From: Paenibacillus lautus NBRC 15380
GTDB taxonomy: Bacteria > Bacillota > Bacilli > Paenibacillales > Paenibacillaceae
Direction: 5' to 3'
DNA length: 64,000 nt
Assembly (NCBI RefSeq): GCF_004000945.1
Contig: NZ_BIMF01000009.1
Span: 124,001-188,000 of the forward strand
Shown here in pieces: positions 7,141 through 15,569 of this stretch (within the stretch, counting starts at the first letter, position 1; each line of letters begins with the position of its first letter). Made by a program: the position numbers and the translations under genes. The notes below the pieces were generated by a model. It searched no databases and had not been told where the DNA came from. It saw only the letters and a list, made by a program, of their open reading frames with translations.

Positions 7141-7974
7141 TTACTTCTTTACCGGCTGACACTTCGGACAGAAATGGGTCCCCCGTCCGCCAACCACGAT
7201 CTTATGAATCGGTCCGCCGCATGTATGACACGGCTTGTCCTTCCGTCCGTAAATCTGATGACTATGCTGGAACATCCCCATTTCACCCTGTCCATTGACA
7301 TAGGACTTAATGGAAGATCCACCCGCGTCTACGGCTTCGGACAGTGTATCCACGATCGCATGATACAGTCGCTTGAGCTCGGCATCCTTCAGGCTGTTAG
7401 CATTACGCTCGGGATGAATCTTGGCTCGAAACAATGCCTCATCGACATATATATTGCCGATGCCGACCACATATGCCTGATTCAGCAGCACCGCCTTAAT
7501 CTTCGTTTTCTTGCTGCCGATGACTTCCTTGAAGGTTCCGAATGTAAACGTATCATCCAGCGGCTCATACCCCAGCTTGGCAAGCGGAGCATGCTGGAAC
7601 TCTTCCCCTGTTGCAAAGAGATGCATCGTTCCGAATTGGCGTACGTCCTTATAGCGCAGCTCCGTGCCGTCCGAGAAATGGAATATGACATGGGTGTGCT
7701 TTTCCACCGGCTCCTCGGCAGGGTACAGCCCGTAACGCCCTTCCATCCGAAGATGCGACACGATCACCAGTCCGTCCAGCAATATCCGCAAAAATTTCCC
7801 GCGGCGCTCTACGCCTTCCACGGTGTGATCCTTCAACATAAACGCAAAGGCCTCAATATCGTCAGGACGCTGAATAATCCGCGGCAGATGTACGGATACA
7901 TGATCTATATGCTTACCTTTAATCAATTGGTTAAGTGTTCGTTTCACGGTTTCTACTTCCGGCAATTCCGGCAT
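7141..7974 (-). CDS. mutM: Formamidopyrimidine-DNA glycosylase
   Basis: A 277-residue base-excision repair enzyme that removes 8-oxoguanine and nicks DNA by beta/delta elimination. The mature N-terminus PELPEVETV carries the catalytic Pro and Glu; a helix-two-turn-helix precedes the C-terminal zinc finger CHTCGG...CPKCQ (about 249-272). Complete. It sits directly after polA, as in B. subtilis. Confidence 0.97.
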   Translation of the reverse strand: MPELPEVETVKRTLNQLIKGKHIDHVSVHLPRIIQRPDDIEAFAFMLKDHTVEGVERRGKFLRILLDGLVIVSHLRMEGRYGLYPAEEPVEKHTHVIFHFSDGTELRYKDVRQFGTMHLFATGEEFQHAPLAKLGYEPLDDTFTFGTFKEVIGSKKTKIKAVLLNQAYVVGIGNIYVDEALFRAKIHPERNANSLKDAELKRLYHAIVDTLSEAVDAGGSSIKSYVNGQGEMGMFQHSHQIYGRKDKPCHTCGGPIHKIVVGGRGTHFCPKCQPVKK

Positions 7975-8120
7975 AATGACTTCACCTCATCTCCCATTAT
8001 ACCGGAAGTTGGGACAGAGCGGGACCATGGTTTTGTGGAAAGGTATGGTGCATATGGCCCCCCCTCTTCACGCCATGATCCCTATAAACAATCCTCTATC
8101 GGCTGGCACCGTGTGCAGCT

Positions 8121-10781
8121 TTACTTCGCTTCGTACCAGTTATCGCCATAGCTGACTTCCGATTTCAGCGGTACCGACAGCTTCAGTGCCTGACTCATCA
8201 CGTCCGGCACCAATTCCTTCATGATCTCCAGCTCATCCTCCGGCACCTCGAACACCAATTCATCATGCACCTGAAGCAGCATGCGGCTCTTCAATTGACG
8301 ATCATGCAGCGCCTTGTCCATATGGACCATGGCCAGCTTGATAATGTCCGCAGCGGTTCCCTGAATCGGCGTATTCATCGCCGTCCGCTCGGCAAAAGAC
8401 CGCAAGTTGAAGTTGCTAGCGTTAATCTCCGGCAGATAGCGTCTGCGTTCAAGCAATGTTTTCACATAACCATCTTGCTTCGCCTGTTTGACGATCACGT
8501 CCATATAACGCCGCACACCCTGGAATACCTCGAAATACTGGTCGATGAACGCGGCGGCTTCCTTCCGGGTAATATTCAGGTTCTGGGACAAGCCATAGTC
8601 GCTGATTCCATACACAATGCCGAAGTTAACCGCCTTCGCGGATCGGCGCATATTGGAGTCCACCTCATCCACGCCGACTCCAAACACGTCCATCGCGGTC
8701 TTGGTGTGGATGTCCATATCGTGGACGAAGGCTTCCTTCAGCCGCTCATCATCCGAGATATGCGCAAGCACGCGCAGTTCAATCTGGGAGTAGTCCGCCG
8801 CCAAAATGCTCCAGCCCGGCTCGGACGGAACGAAGACCTTGCGCAGCTTGCGGCCCTCCTCCAGACGGATCGGAATGTTCTGCAAATTCGGGTATTGGCT
8901 GCTCAGACGCCCCGTTGCGGCAATCGTCTGGCGATAGTACGTATGCACTTTACCAGTCTGTGATGAAATCTCCTTCAGAAGACCTTCCACATAGGTGGAC
9001 TGCAGCTTGGCCAAGGTACGATACTTCAGAATCAAACGGACAATATCGTGATAAGGCGCCAGCTTCTCCAGCACCTCGGCATCGGTAGAATAACCGGTTT
9101 TGGTCTTCTTGATGACCGGAAGCTCCAGTTTCACAAACAGGATCTCGCCCAGCTGTTTAGGCGAATTGAGATTGAATTCCGTCCCGGCAATCTCATAAAT
9201 CTCATGAACGAGCTTCTCGATCTGTTCTTCAAACTCGCGACCCAGCTCCTTCAAATCCTCCGCATTAACGGCAATGCCCTGCTTCTCCATATCGGCCAGA
9301 ATGCGGGACAGCGGCATCTCCAGCTCATGGAACAGCGGCAGCATTTCATTGGCAGCCAATTCCTTCTCCTGAACGGGTACCAATTCGGATACGGCCAAAC
9401 ATTTTCTGGCCATGTGCTCACTGAGCTTCTCCATATCGGGAACCTTGTACTTTGCTCCTTTACCGAACACGTCCTCATCGGCTTGAAGATACGCAAGCCC
9501 GTATTTGGAGGCCAGGCCGCTAAGGCTTTGATTGGATTCGGTCGGGTCCAGCAGGTATGCAGCCAGATGAACGTCGAATGCCGCGCCGGCAAAAGCGATG
9601 CCCTGCCAATGGAGGGCCAAATCAATGCGGTGCAGATCATAACCGCGTTTAGGGATCTCGCTGTCGGCAAGCCAAGTACGGACAGGCTCGGCCTCTTCCG
9701 ACTTCAGAACCTCAAACGGAATGAAGTACTGTCGTTCCTCTGTAGCGAGCGCGAGTCCGATCACCTCGGCATGATGAGGGTTGTCCCCATGCGTCTCTAC
9801 ATGGAGTACGGTCACCTGGGTCAGATTATCGGCAACCTCCTTAAGCCCCTTCGTGTCCACAAGGGTCACGTCAATCTTCGCTTCGGGCTTCGATTCAGCC
9901 GCATCTCCGCCCATTCCGCTTGTGCTCAGGTTTAACCGTTCAATTAGCGATTTAAACTCCAGCTTCGCCAGTGCAGGTCCTGCCGTCTCTTCATTCAGGC
10001 CTGTAAATGCCATTTCATCCAGCGACTGCTCCAGCGGTACTTCGCGGAAGATCGTAGCCAGCTTCTTGCTGAGTATGGCGGAATCGGCATGCTCTTCGAT
10101 TTTCTCTTTCATCTTGCCCTTCAGTTCATCTGTGCGTGACACCACGGCTTCAACGGACCCAAATTCATGAAGCAGCTTCAGGGCCGTCTTCTCACCCACT
10201 CCAGGAACGCCGGGAATGTTATCGGATGCATCGCCCATTAGTCCCTTAAGGTCGATAATCTGATCAGGCGTCAGGTTATATCGCTCCTTAATCTGTTCTG
10301 GTCCGTAATACTCGATATCGGTAACGCCCTTGCGGACCATCGCGATCGTAGTATGCTCCGAAGCCAGCTGCAGCATATCCTTATCCCCGGATACGACCAT
10401 CACCTTCCGGCCGGCTTCGTCAGCCTGACGGGTAATGGTGCCGATAATGTCATCGGCCTCATAACCGCCGATTTCAAACTGGGATACGCCTAGGCCTTTC
10501 AGCAGCTCCTTCAGCAAAGGGAATTGTCCGGAGAGCTCGGGAGGTGTCTTCTGGCGACCACCCTTGTAATCCTGAAAATCCGCATGCCGGAACGTTTCCT
10601 TGCCTGCATCGAATGCGACCATCATATGGGTCGGTTTATGCTCCTCAATCAAGCGAAGCAGCATGGTTGTAAAGCCGTAAACCGCATTCGTCTGCTGTCC
10701 GCTGGCATTAGTCAGCGGCGGCATCGCGAAGAATGCCCGGTAAATGATATTATTTCCATCAATTAAAATCAGCTTGTCCAT
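8121..10781 (-). CDS. polA: DNA polymerase I
   Basis: An 886-residue polymerase for gap filling and Okazaki-fragment maturation. It has an N-terminal 5'-3' exonuclease (1-~295, including GYEADD and GDKDMLQL), a degenerate 3'-5' exonuclease-like domain (~310-470) without the usual acidic metal ligands, as in Bacillus-type Pol I, and a polymerase domain with DYSQIELR (~660), the O-helix RRSAKAVNFGIVYG and VHDELVFE. Start placed at 10781 (MDKLILIDGNN), preceded by GAGGTG; the 19 extra upstream codons are not conserved in character. Confidence 0.97.
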   Translation of the reverse strand: MDKLILIDGNNIIYRAFFAMPPLTNASGQQTNAVYGFTTMLLRLIEEHKPTHMMVAFDAGKETFRHADFQDYKGGRQKTPPELSGQFPLLKELLKGLGVSQFEIGGYEADDIIGTITRQADEAGRKVMVVSGDKDMLQLASEHTTIAMVRKGVTDIEYYGPEQIKERYNLTPDQIIDLKGLMGDASDNIPGVPGVGEKTALKLLHEFGSVEAVVSRTDELKGKMKEKIEEHADSAILSKKLATIFREVPLEQSLDEMAFTGLNEETAGPALAKLEFKSLIERLNLSTSGMGGDAAESKPEAKIDVTLVDTKGLKEVADNLTQVTVLHVETHGDNPHHAEVIGLALATEERQYFIPFEVLKSEEAEPVRTWLADSEIPKRGYDLHRIDLALHWQGIAFAGAAFDVHLAAYLLDPTESNQSLSGLASKYGLAYLQADEDVFGKGAKYKVPDMEKLSEHMARKCLAVSELVPVQEKELAANEMLPLFHELEMPLSRILADMEKQGIAVNAEDLKELGREFEEQIEKLVHEIYEIAGTEFNLNSPKQLGEILFVKLELPVIKKTKTGYSTDAEVLEKLAPYHDIVRLILKYRTLAKLQSTYVEGLLKEISSQTGKVHTYYRQTIAATGRLSSQYPNLQNIPIRLEEGRKLRKVFVPSEPGWSILAADYSQIELRVLAHISDDERLKEAFVHDMDIHTKTAMDVFGVGVDEVDSNMRRSAKAVNFGIVYGISDYGLSQNLNITRKEAAAFIDQYFEVFQGVRRYMDVIVKQAKQDGYVKTLLERRRYLPEINASNFNLRSFAERTAMNTPIQGTAADIIKLAMVHMDKALHDRQLKSRMLLQVHDELVFEVPEDELEIMKELVPDVMSQALKLSVPLKSEVSYGDNWYEAK

Positions 10782-10891
10782 AGAACACCTCGCACCAATA
10801 TTACTTCCTTTCCACATGATAACATAGGTTACCGTCAATTCCGAACAATCCGTTCGATTAACGATGATTTCCTAATAATACGCAAAATAAC

Positions 10892-10947
10892 CCCACAAAG
10901 TGGAGCCTATCGCTTCGATGCTTATTCCAAATACTTTGCGGGGGCCC
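10892..10947. repeat. Long hairpin between phoU and polA
   Basis: ACCCCACAAAGT and ACTTTGCGGGG face each other across about 32 bases that contain a smaller ATCGCTTCGAT hairpin. On the minus strand it ends with a T-rich run, so it may be a second phoU terminator. Its right flank (10935-10962) resembles a sequence at 24057-24086. Confidence 0.5.
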
Positions 10948-10962
10948 CCAATATATAAATGC
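10935..10962. repeat. Intergenic repeat, copy A
   Basis: The sequence TTTGCGGGGGCCCCC followed by AATATATAAATGC is closely matched by TTTGCTGGGACCCCC, two extra bases and AACATATAATTGC at 24057-24086. Both copies are intergenic and in the same orientation, which suggests a dispersed repeat family. Confidence 0.4.
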
Positions 10963-11008
10963 GATTCAAGAATTGCTTCCGCTTCGCTGGAGTTTTCTAA
11001 ATTCTCGC

Positions 11009-11036
11009 AAAAAAACGCCAGCTTTCGCCAGCGTTT
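11009..11036 (-). terminator. Terminator of the pst-phoU operon
   Basis: AAACGCTGGC-GAAA-GCTGGCGTTTTTTT on the minus strand, a 10-base stem with a GNRA-type loop and a T-run, 16 bases beyond the phoU stop. Confidence 0.88.
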
Positions 11037-11051
11037 GACTTATTCATTATG

Positions 11052-11711
11052 CTATTGATTGAGGTCGGGACGGTGACCCGTTACAAGGTACACGGTGCTC
11101 TCGCCAATGTTCGTCGCATGGTCGGCGATCCGTTCAATGTAACGGCCCACCATGATCAGCAGCATCGCCTGATTGGCCGAATCCGGATCGGAGGTTAGAT
11201 GCGCATACAGATCCTGCAGAATGACGCTGTACAAATGATCGACCTGATCGTCATCCTGGGCCATTTTATAAGCCAGGTCCGTATTTTCCGTCAGATAGGA
11301 CTCGATGGATTCCGAAACCATCGCACGCACCAAATCCGACATCCGCGGAAGATCCACCAAAGGCTTGATCAGTTTCTGGCCTTGCAGACGGATCGTAACT
11401 TTAGCGACATCCCGCGCCAAGTCTCCCATACGCTCCAAATCGCTGGCGATTCGGAAAGCAACCAAAATCCGGCGCAAATCCTTCGCCACAGGCTGCTGGG
11501 TCACGATCAAGCGGGAGCCGATGTCCATGATCTGCTCTTCCATTGTGTTTAACTGCACATCGTTCTTGATAACCGCCTGCGCTTTCTCCGCATCCAAGGT
11601 CTGGAGAGACTCTACACTGCTTGCCAGTGCCTCCTCCATATGCTTGCCCATATCCTGCAGCAAGGTTTTCAGCTCATCAAGCTGCTGATCAAACTCAATT
11701 CTCCGGATCAT
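11052..11711 (-). CDS. phoU: Phosphate signalling protein PhoU
   Basis: A 219-residue cytoplasmic protein made of two three-helix bundles with the metal-binding E/DxxxD repeats (DLERMGDLARD ~85-95 and YIERIADHATN ~190-200). PhoU links the state of the Pst transporter to the PhoR kinase and restrains phosphate uptake. Last gene of the pstSCAB-phoU operon, with GGAGGAG before the ATG and a terminator after the stop. Confidence 0.96.
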   Translation of the reverse strand: MIRRIEFDQQLDELKTLLQDMGKHMEEALASSVESLQTLDAEKAQAVIKNDVQLNTMEEQIMDIGSRLIVTQQPVAKDLRRILVAFRIASDLERMGDLARDVAKVTIRLQGQKLIKPLVDLPRMSDLVRAMVSESIESYLTENTDLAYKMAQDDDQVDHLYSVILQDLYAHLTSDPDSANQAMLLIMVGRYIERIADHATNIGESTVYLVTGHRPDLNQ

Positions 11712-11764
11712 ATGTGATGCTCCTCCTATCTACTTTTAAGAAAGATCATAGTCGTCATAATGGC

Positions 11765-12520
11765 TTAACCGAAACGGCCCGAGATATAATCCTCGGTACG
11801 TGCATCCGACGGTGTCGAGAACAGCGTATCGGTGTTTGCGGATTCAACCACTTCGCCATTCAGGAAAAACACCGTCTGCCCAGATACGCGTGCAGCTTGA
11901 TGCATGTTGTGCGTTACCATAACGATGGTATATTTGCTCTTCAGCTCTTGCACCAGCTCTTCGATCTTCAGCGTCGAGATCGGGTCCAGCGCGGACGTGG
12001 CTTCGTCCATCAGCAGGATATCCGGCTGTACGGCAAGTGCCCGGGCAATGCACAGACGCTGCTGTTGGCCGCCGGACAAGCTCAGCGCGGACCGCTTGAG
12101 ATAATCTTTGACTTCATCCCACAGCACGGCTTGTTTCAAGCTTTGTTCCACGATTTGATCAAGCTCCGCTTTACTGCGGATACCGTGGAGACGAGGCCCG
12201 TAGGCGATGTTGTCATAGATCGATTTAGGAAACGGGTTCGGCTGCTGGAATACCATCCCTACCTGCTTGCGCAGGGCTTCAACGTGAACTTCCTCGCTGT
12301 AGATTTCGGTCCCGCCGATCTGCACGCTGCCTTCAATCCGTGTGGAAGGAATCATGTCGTTCATCCGATTCAGCGTACGCAGCAGCGTTGACTTACCACA
12401 GCCCGACGGTCCGATAAACGCCGTCACCGTTTTCTCCGGAATGTCCAGATCCACGTTTTTAAGTGCATGATACGTGTCGTAGTAAAGGTTTAATTTCTTA
12501 ATCTGTATGATGGATTCCAT
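11765..12520 (-). CDS. pstB: Phosphate ABC transporter ATP-binding protein PstB
   Basis: A 251-residue ATPase that powers phosphate import by PstCA. Walker A GPSGCGKST (37-45), signature LSGGQQQRLCIARAL (~147-161), Walker B ILLMDEATSALDP and the H-loop VTHNMHQA are all intact. Gene order and length are standard. Confidence 0.97.
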   Translation of the reverse strand: MESIIQIKKLNLYYDTYHALKNVDLDIPEKTVTAFIGPSGCGKSTLLRTLNRMNDMIPSTRIEGSVQIGGTEIYSEEVHVEALRKQVGMVFQQPNPFPKSIYDNIAYGPRLHGIRSKAELDQIVEQSLKQAVLWDEVKDYLKRSALSLSGGQQQRLCIARALAVQPDILLMDEATSALDPISTLKIEELVQELKSKYTIVMVTHNMHQAARVSGQTVFFLNGEVVESANTDTLFSTPSDARTEDYISGRFG

Positions 12521-12568
12521 ATCTTATTCATGTCTCCTTTTTCACGATTAGATCTGCTTATGCGTATC

Positions 12569-13444
12569 TTAGATGTTCTTCGAATACTTGTTCCGGATCC
12601 ATACGGCTGCAATGTTCATGATGAACAGCATGATGAGCAACAGAATAATACCCGAAGCCGCCAGTTCGTGGAAAGCCTCACTTGGTCTTGATACCCAGTT
12701 AAAGATCTGGATCGGCATGACAGTAAACGAATCGAGCAGATTTTCCGGCAAGAAGGCCACGTACGTTAAGGCACCAATCATGATCAGCGGTGCGGTTTCA
12801 CCGATCGCACGAGACAAAGCCAGGATAACCCCGGTCATAATTCCTGGAATCGCTGACGGGAGCACGGCGCTGGATACCGTTTGCCATTTCGTTGCGCCCA
12901 GCGCATAAGAAGCATCGCGCCGGTTCTTAGGCACGGCGCGAAGCGCCTCCTGAGCGGCAACGATAATAATCGGCAGCACCAGCAGCGTCATCGTTAATAC
13001 CCCGGAGAGCAGGCTGCGGCCAAGATTCATGCCGCGTACAAAAATCGCCAGTCCCAGGATACCGTATATAATAGAAGGAACCCCTGCAAGCGTACTGATA
13101 TTCAGCTGAATCAGCCGAACCCAGCGGCTGCGTCCTGCATACTCTTCGAGAAAGATCGCTGCGCCCACGCCTAGTACGAAGGACAGCGGGGCCATGAGCA
13201 GAAGCAGATAAACCGTGCCGACAATCGGCGATTTCAGTCCTGCTTTATCCGCGATACGTGACGGAAAGTTGGTGAACAGATCAGGTGAGAGTCTGTGAAC
13301 ACCATCCATCACGATCGTGACAATCAAAGCCATCAAGGCAAGAATACCGATACTGGTACAAGCCAGGAATATCATGTGCAGCGTCTGGTCACTACGGCGT
13401 CTCCGGTTGATTCCTTTGCTATCTCCCAGATTCAATTGTTCCAT
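12569..13444 (-). CDS. pstA: Phosphate ABC transporter permease PstA
   Basis: A 291-residue permease with six predicted membrane helices. The EAA-type coupling loop (about 180-205: EALRAVPKNRRDASYALGATKW) contacts PstB. The start at 13444 abuts the pstC stop, so the two permease genes are translationally linked. Confidence 0.96.
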   Translation of the reverse strand: MEQLNLGDSKGINRRRRSDQTLHMIFLACTSIGILALMALIVTIVMDGVHRLSPDLFTNFPSRIADKAGLKSPIVGTVYLLLLMAPLSFVLGVGAAIFLEEYAGRSRWVRLIQLNISTLAGVPSIIYGILGLAIFVRGMNLGRSLLSGVLTMTLLVLPIIIVAAQEALRAVPKNRRDASYALGATKWQTVSSAVLPSAIPGIMTGVILALSRAIGETAPLIMIGALTYVAFLPENLLDSFTVMPIQIFNWVSRPSEAFHELAASGIILLLIMLFIMNIAAVWIRNKYSKNI

Positions 13445-14377
13445 CTAGTATTCCTCCCTGAAGCGGCGAGCGACCCACTGCGCCAATATATTAAGCAAGA
13501 AGGTGATGACAAACAAGGTCAGACCTACCGCAAAAATCGTGCCGTATTCAATCGTTCCGCGCGGAACATCCCCCATACTTACCTGAACGATATAAGAAGT
13601 CATCGTCTGAATGCTATCCAGCGGATTCAGCGTCAGCTGCGGCGTAGCGCCGGCAGCAACCGTTACGATCATCGTTTCGCCAATCGCGCGCGAGAATGCC
13701 AATACGAAGGATGATACGACCCCCGACAGAGCGGCAGGCAGCACAATTTTCAGCGCAACCTCAAATCGGGTAGCACCCAGCGCGTATGCTCCGTGACGAA
13801 GGCTTTTAGGTACCGCGCGCATCGCATCTTCACTTAGAGACGAAATCATAGGCAGGACCATGATCCCTACCACAATACCCGCACTTAGCGCATTGAATAT
13901 ACCCATATCGGGAAAAATCTTTTGAAGGAATGGCGTTACCGTTTCAAGCGCAAAATATCCATAAACAATCGTTGGTACACCAGCCAATACTTCGAGCACT
14001 GGCTTTACAACCCCCCGAACCCGGGCAGGAGCGTATTCATTAAGATAAATAGCGCATGCCAAGCCGATAGGCACTGCGAATAAGATCGCAATGCCTGTAA
14101 TCAGCAATGTGCCGCCCAGCAGGGGCAGCACGCCGAATTCTTTTGGAGGGAGAATCGGACTCCATGTCGTTCCTGTCAGAAAGGACCATACAGGTACTTC
14201 CTTGAAGAAGATCACGGATTCCTGTAAAAGCGTATATACAATACCGATGGTAGTAAACACCGAAAGCATGGCACACAAGCCGAGCAGGATTGGAATGATT
14301 TTGTCTGAGGTGCGCGTTTTGCTTCGACGGAATGTCATGCTTTTTGTGTTTACCGCCACGGGTGAAGTTTTGTTCAT
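13445..14377 (-). CDS. pstC: Phosphate ABC transporter permease PstC
   Basis: A 310-residue permease forming the channel with PstA. An N-terminal helix (~30-50) and five further helices are predicted; the EAA loop is DAMRAVPKSLRHGAYALGATRF. It is separated from pstS by 60 bases containing a hairpin, consistent with pstS being the most expressed gene of the operon. Confidence 0.96.
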   Translation of the reverse strand: MNKTSPVAVNTKSMTFRRSKTRTSDKIIPILLGLCAMLSVFTTIGIVYTLLQESVIFFKEVPVWSFLTGTTWSPILPPKEFGVLPLLGGTLLITGIAILFAVPIGLACAIYLNEYAPARVRGVVKPVLEVLAGVPTIVYGYFALETVTPFLQKIFPDMGIFNALSAGIVVGIMVLPMISSLSEDAMRAVPKSLRHGAYALGATRFEVALKIVLPAALSGVVSSFVLAFSRAIGETMIVTVAAGATPQLTLNPLDSIQTMTSYIVQVSMGDVPRGTIEYGTIFAVGLTLFVITFLLNILAQWVARRFREEY

Positions 14378-14400
14378 TCTCCTCTTCCCTTTCTATCGGT

Positions 14401-14424
14401 TGCCCGAAGGATTCCCTTCGGGCA
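14401..14424 (-). other. mRNA hairpin between pstS and pstC
   Basis: TGCCCGAAGG-GAAT-CCTTCGGGCA is a perfect 10-base stem just after the pstS stop. No T-run follows, so it is better read as a 3'-stabilising or weakly attenuating hairpin that raises pstS mRNA relative to downstream genes. Confidence 0.6.
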
Positions 14425-14437
14425 TGTAGTCTTTAAA

Positions 14438-15442
14438 TTATTTTGCCAACTTGTCTTTTTCTTCTTTGTACTGCTCATCTTGAAGCGGTACGAAACCAAC
14501 TTCGCCAGCAAGACTAGCGGCATTATCAAGGTAGAAGTTCATGAACGCATTCACTTCTGGACGCTCAAGCTCTTTATCGTTAACATAGAGCAGCAGCGGA
14601 CGGGACAATGGAGCATAACTGTTATCCTTGATCGTTTCCATGCTTGGAGCTACGGTAGCCGTACCGTTATCGATCGGAACCAGCTTCAATTTGTCTTGGT
14701 TCTCTTCATAGAACGAGAATCCGAAGTATCCGATGGAGTTCTTGTCGCCGGCAACCCCTTGTACAACTGCGTTTGTATCGGCACTGAACGTAATTTGGCT
14801 ATCGTTTCTGCTTGCTTGCGCTTCACCGTTGATCGCTTCTGTGAAATAATCGAATGTTCCGTGGTCTGTACCTGGCGAGTAAATTTTGATTTCCTCTGCC
14901 GGCCATCCTTCACGAACGTCAGCCCATGTTTTTACAGTGCTGTTCGGCTCATAAATTTTCTTAAGCTCATCTACGCTCAATTTATCTACGAAATCATTGT
15001 CCGGGTTAACAACAACGGACAATCCGTCATAAGCTACCAGAACCTCATGATAGGTAATGCCTTTGGATTTTGCTTCTTCAGCTTCACTGTCTTTAATTGG
15101 ACGGGATGCATTGGAAATTGGAATCTCTCCATTATTGAAGCGTTTGAATCCGCCACCTGTTCCGCCTGTTCCAATCGGAATGCGGACATCCGGGTTCGCT
15201 GCGCCGAACTCTTCAGCAATCGCTTCGGTTAATGGATGCAGTGTGCTGGAACCGTCAATTTCAATCGTTCCTGACAAAGCTGTTGCAGTACTTCCTTCGT
15301 TTTGCTGTGCTGAACCGTTGTCTGTATTTTCTCCGGAAGCACCGCCGGAAGTTGTTCCTCCTCCGCATGCCGCCAAAAGCGTGCTCAGCATTAACACCAA
15401 TACTAGAATACCTGCTGGTTTACGACCCCTTCTTTTAAACAA
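14438..15442 (-). CDS. pstS: Phosphate-binding lipoprotein PstS
   Basis: A 334-residue extracellular receptor for inorganic phosphate. The signal peptide MFKRRGRKPAGILVLVLML leads to lipobox LLAAC (lipidated Cys26), then a Gly/Ser-rich linker and the periplasmic-binding-protein fold with GSSTLHP, IGTGGTGGGFKRF and SPGTDHGTFDYF phosphate-binding motifs. Start is TTG at 15442, with AAGGAG nine bases before it; the frame's earlier TTG would include the ribosome site. First gene of pstSCAB-phoU; a PHO box lies 70 bases upstream. Confidence 0.96.
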   Translation of the reverse strand: MFKRRGRKPAGILVLVLMLSTLLAACGGGTTSGGASGENTDNGSAQQNEGSTATALSGTIEIDGSSTLHPLTEAIAEEFGAANPDVRIPIGTGGTGGGFKRFNNGEIPISNASRPIKDSEAEEAKSKGITYHEVLVAYDGLSVVVNPDNDFVDKLSVDELKKIYEPNSTVKTWADVREGWPAEEIKIYSPGTDHGTFDYFTEAINGEAQASRNDSQITFSADTNAVVQGVAGDKNSIGYFGFSFYEENQDKLKLVPIDNGTATVAPSMETIKDNSYAPLSRPLLLYVNDKELERPEVNAFMNFYLDNAASLAGEVGFVPLQDEQYKEEKDKLAK

Positions 15443-15511
15443 ACGAATCCACTCCTTCAAAATGGTTGTTGTCTCTACTTCCTACTTACAATATTGATAT
15501 TAATCCCGGAA

Positions 15512-15550
15512 TGTAATAGCAGTTTCCGAGAAATGTAAACGCAGTGTAAA
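15512..15550 (-). promoter_or_regulatory. PHO box upstream of pstS
   Basis: On the minus strand TTTACA (15550-15545), TTTACA (15539-15534), a degenerate third unit and ATTACA (15517-15512) recur with an exact 11-base period. This matches the PhoP binding pattern of TT(A/T/C)ACA direct repeats in Bacillus. It reads in the pstS direction. Confidence 0.82.
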
Positions 15551-15569
15551 ATATTTAATAAAAGTAGAG

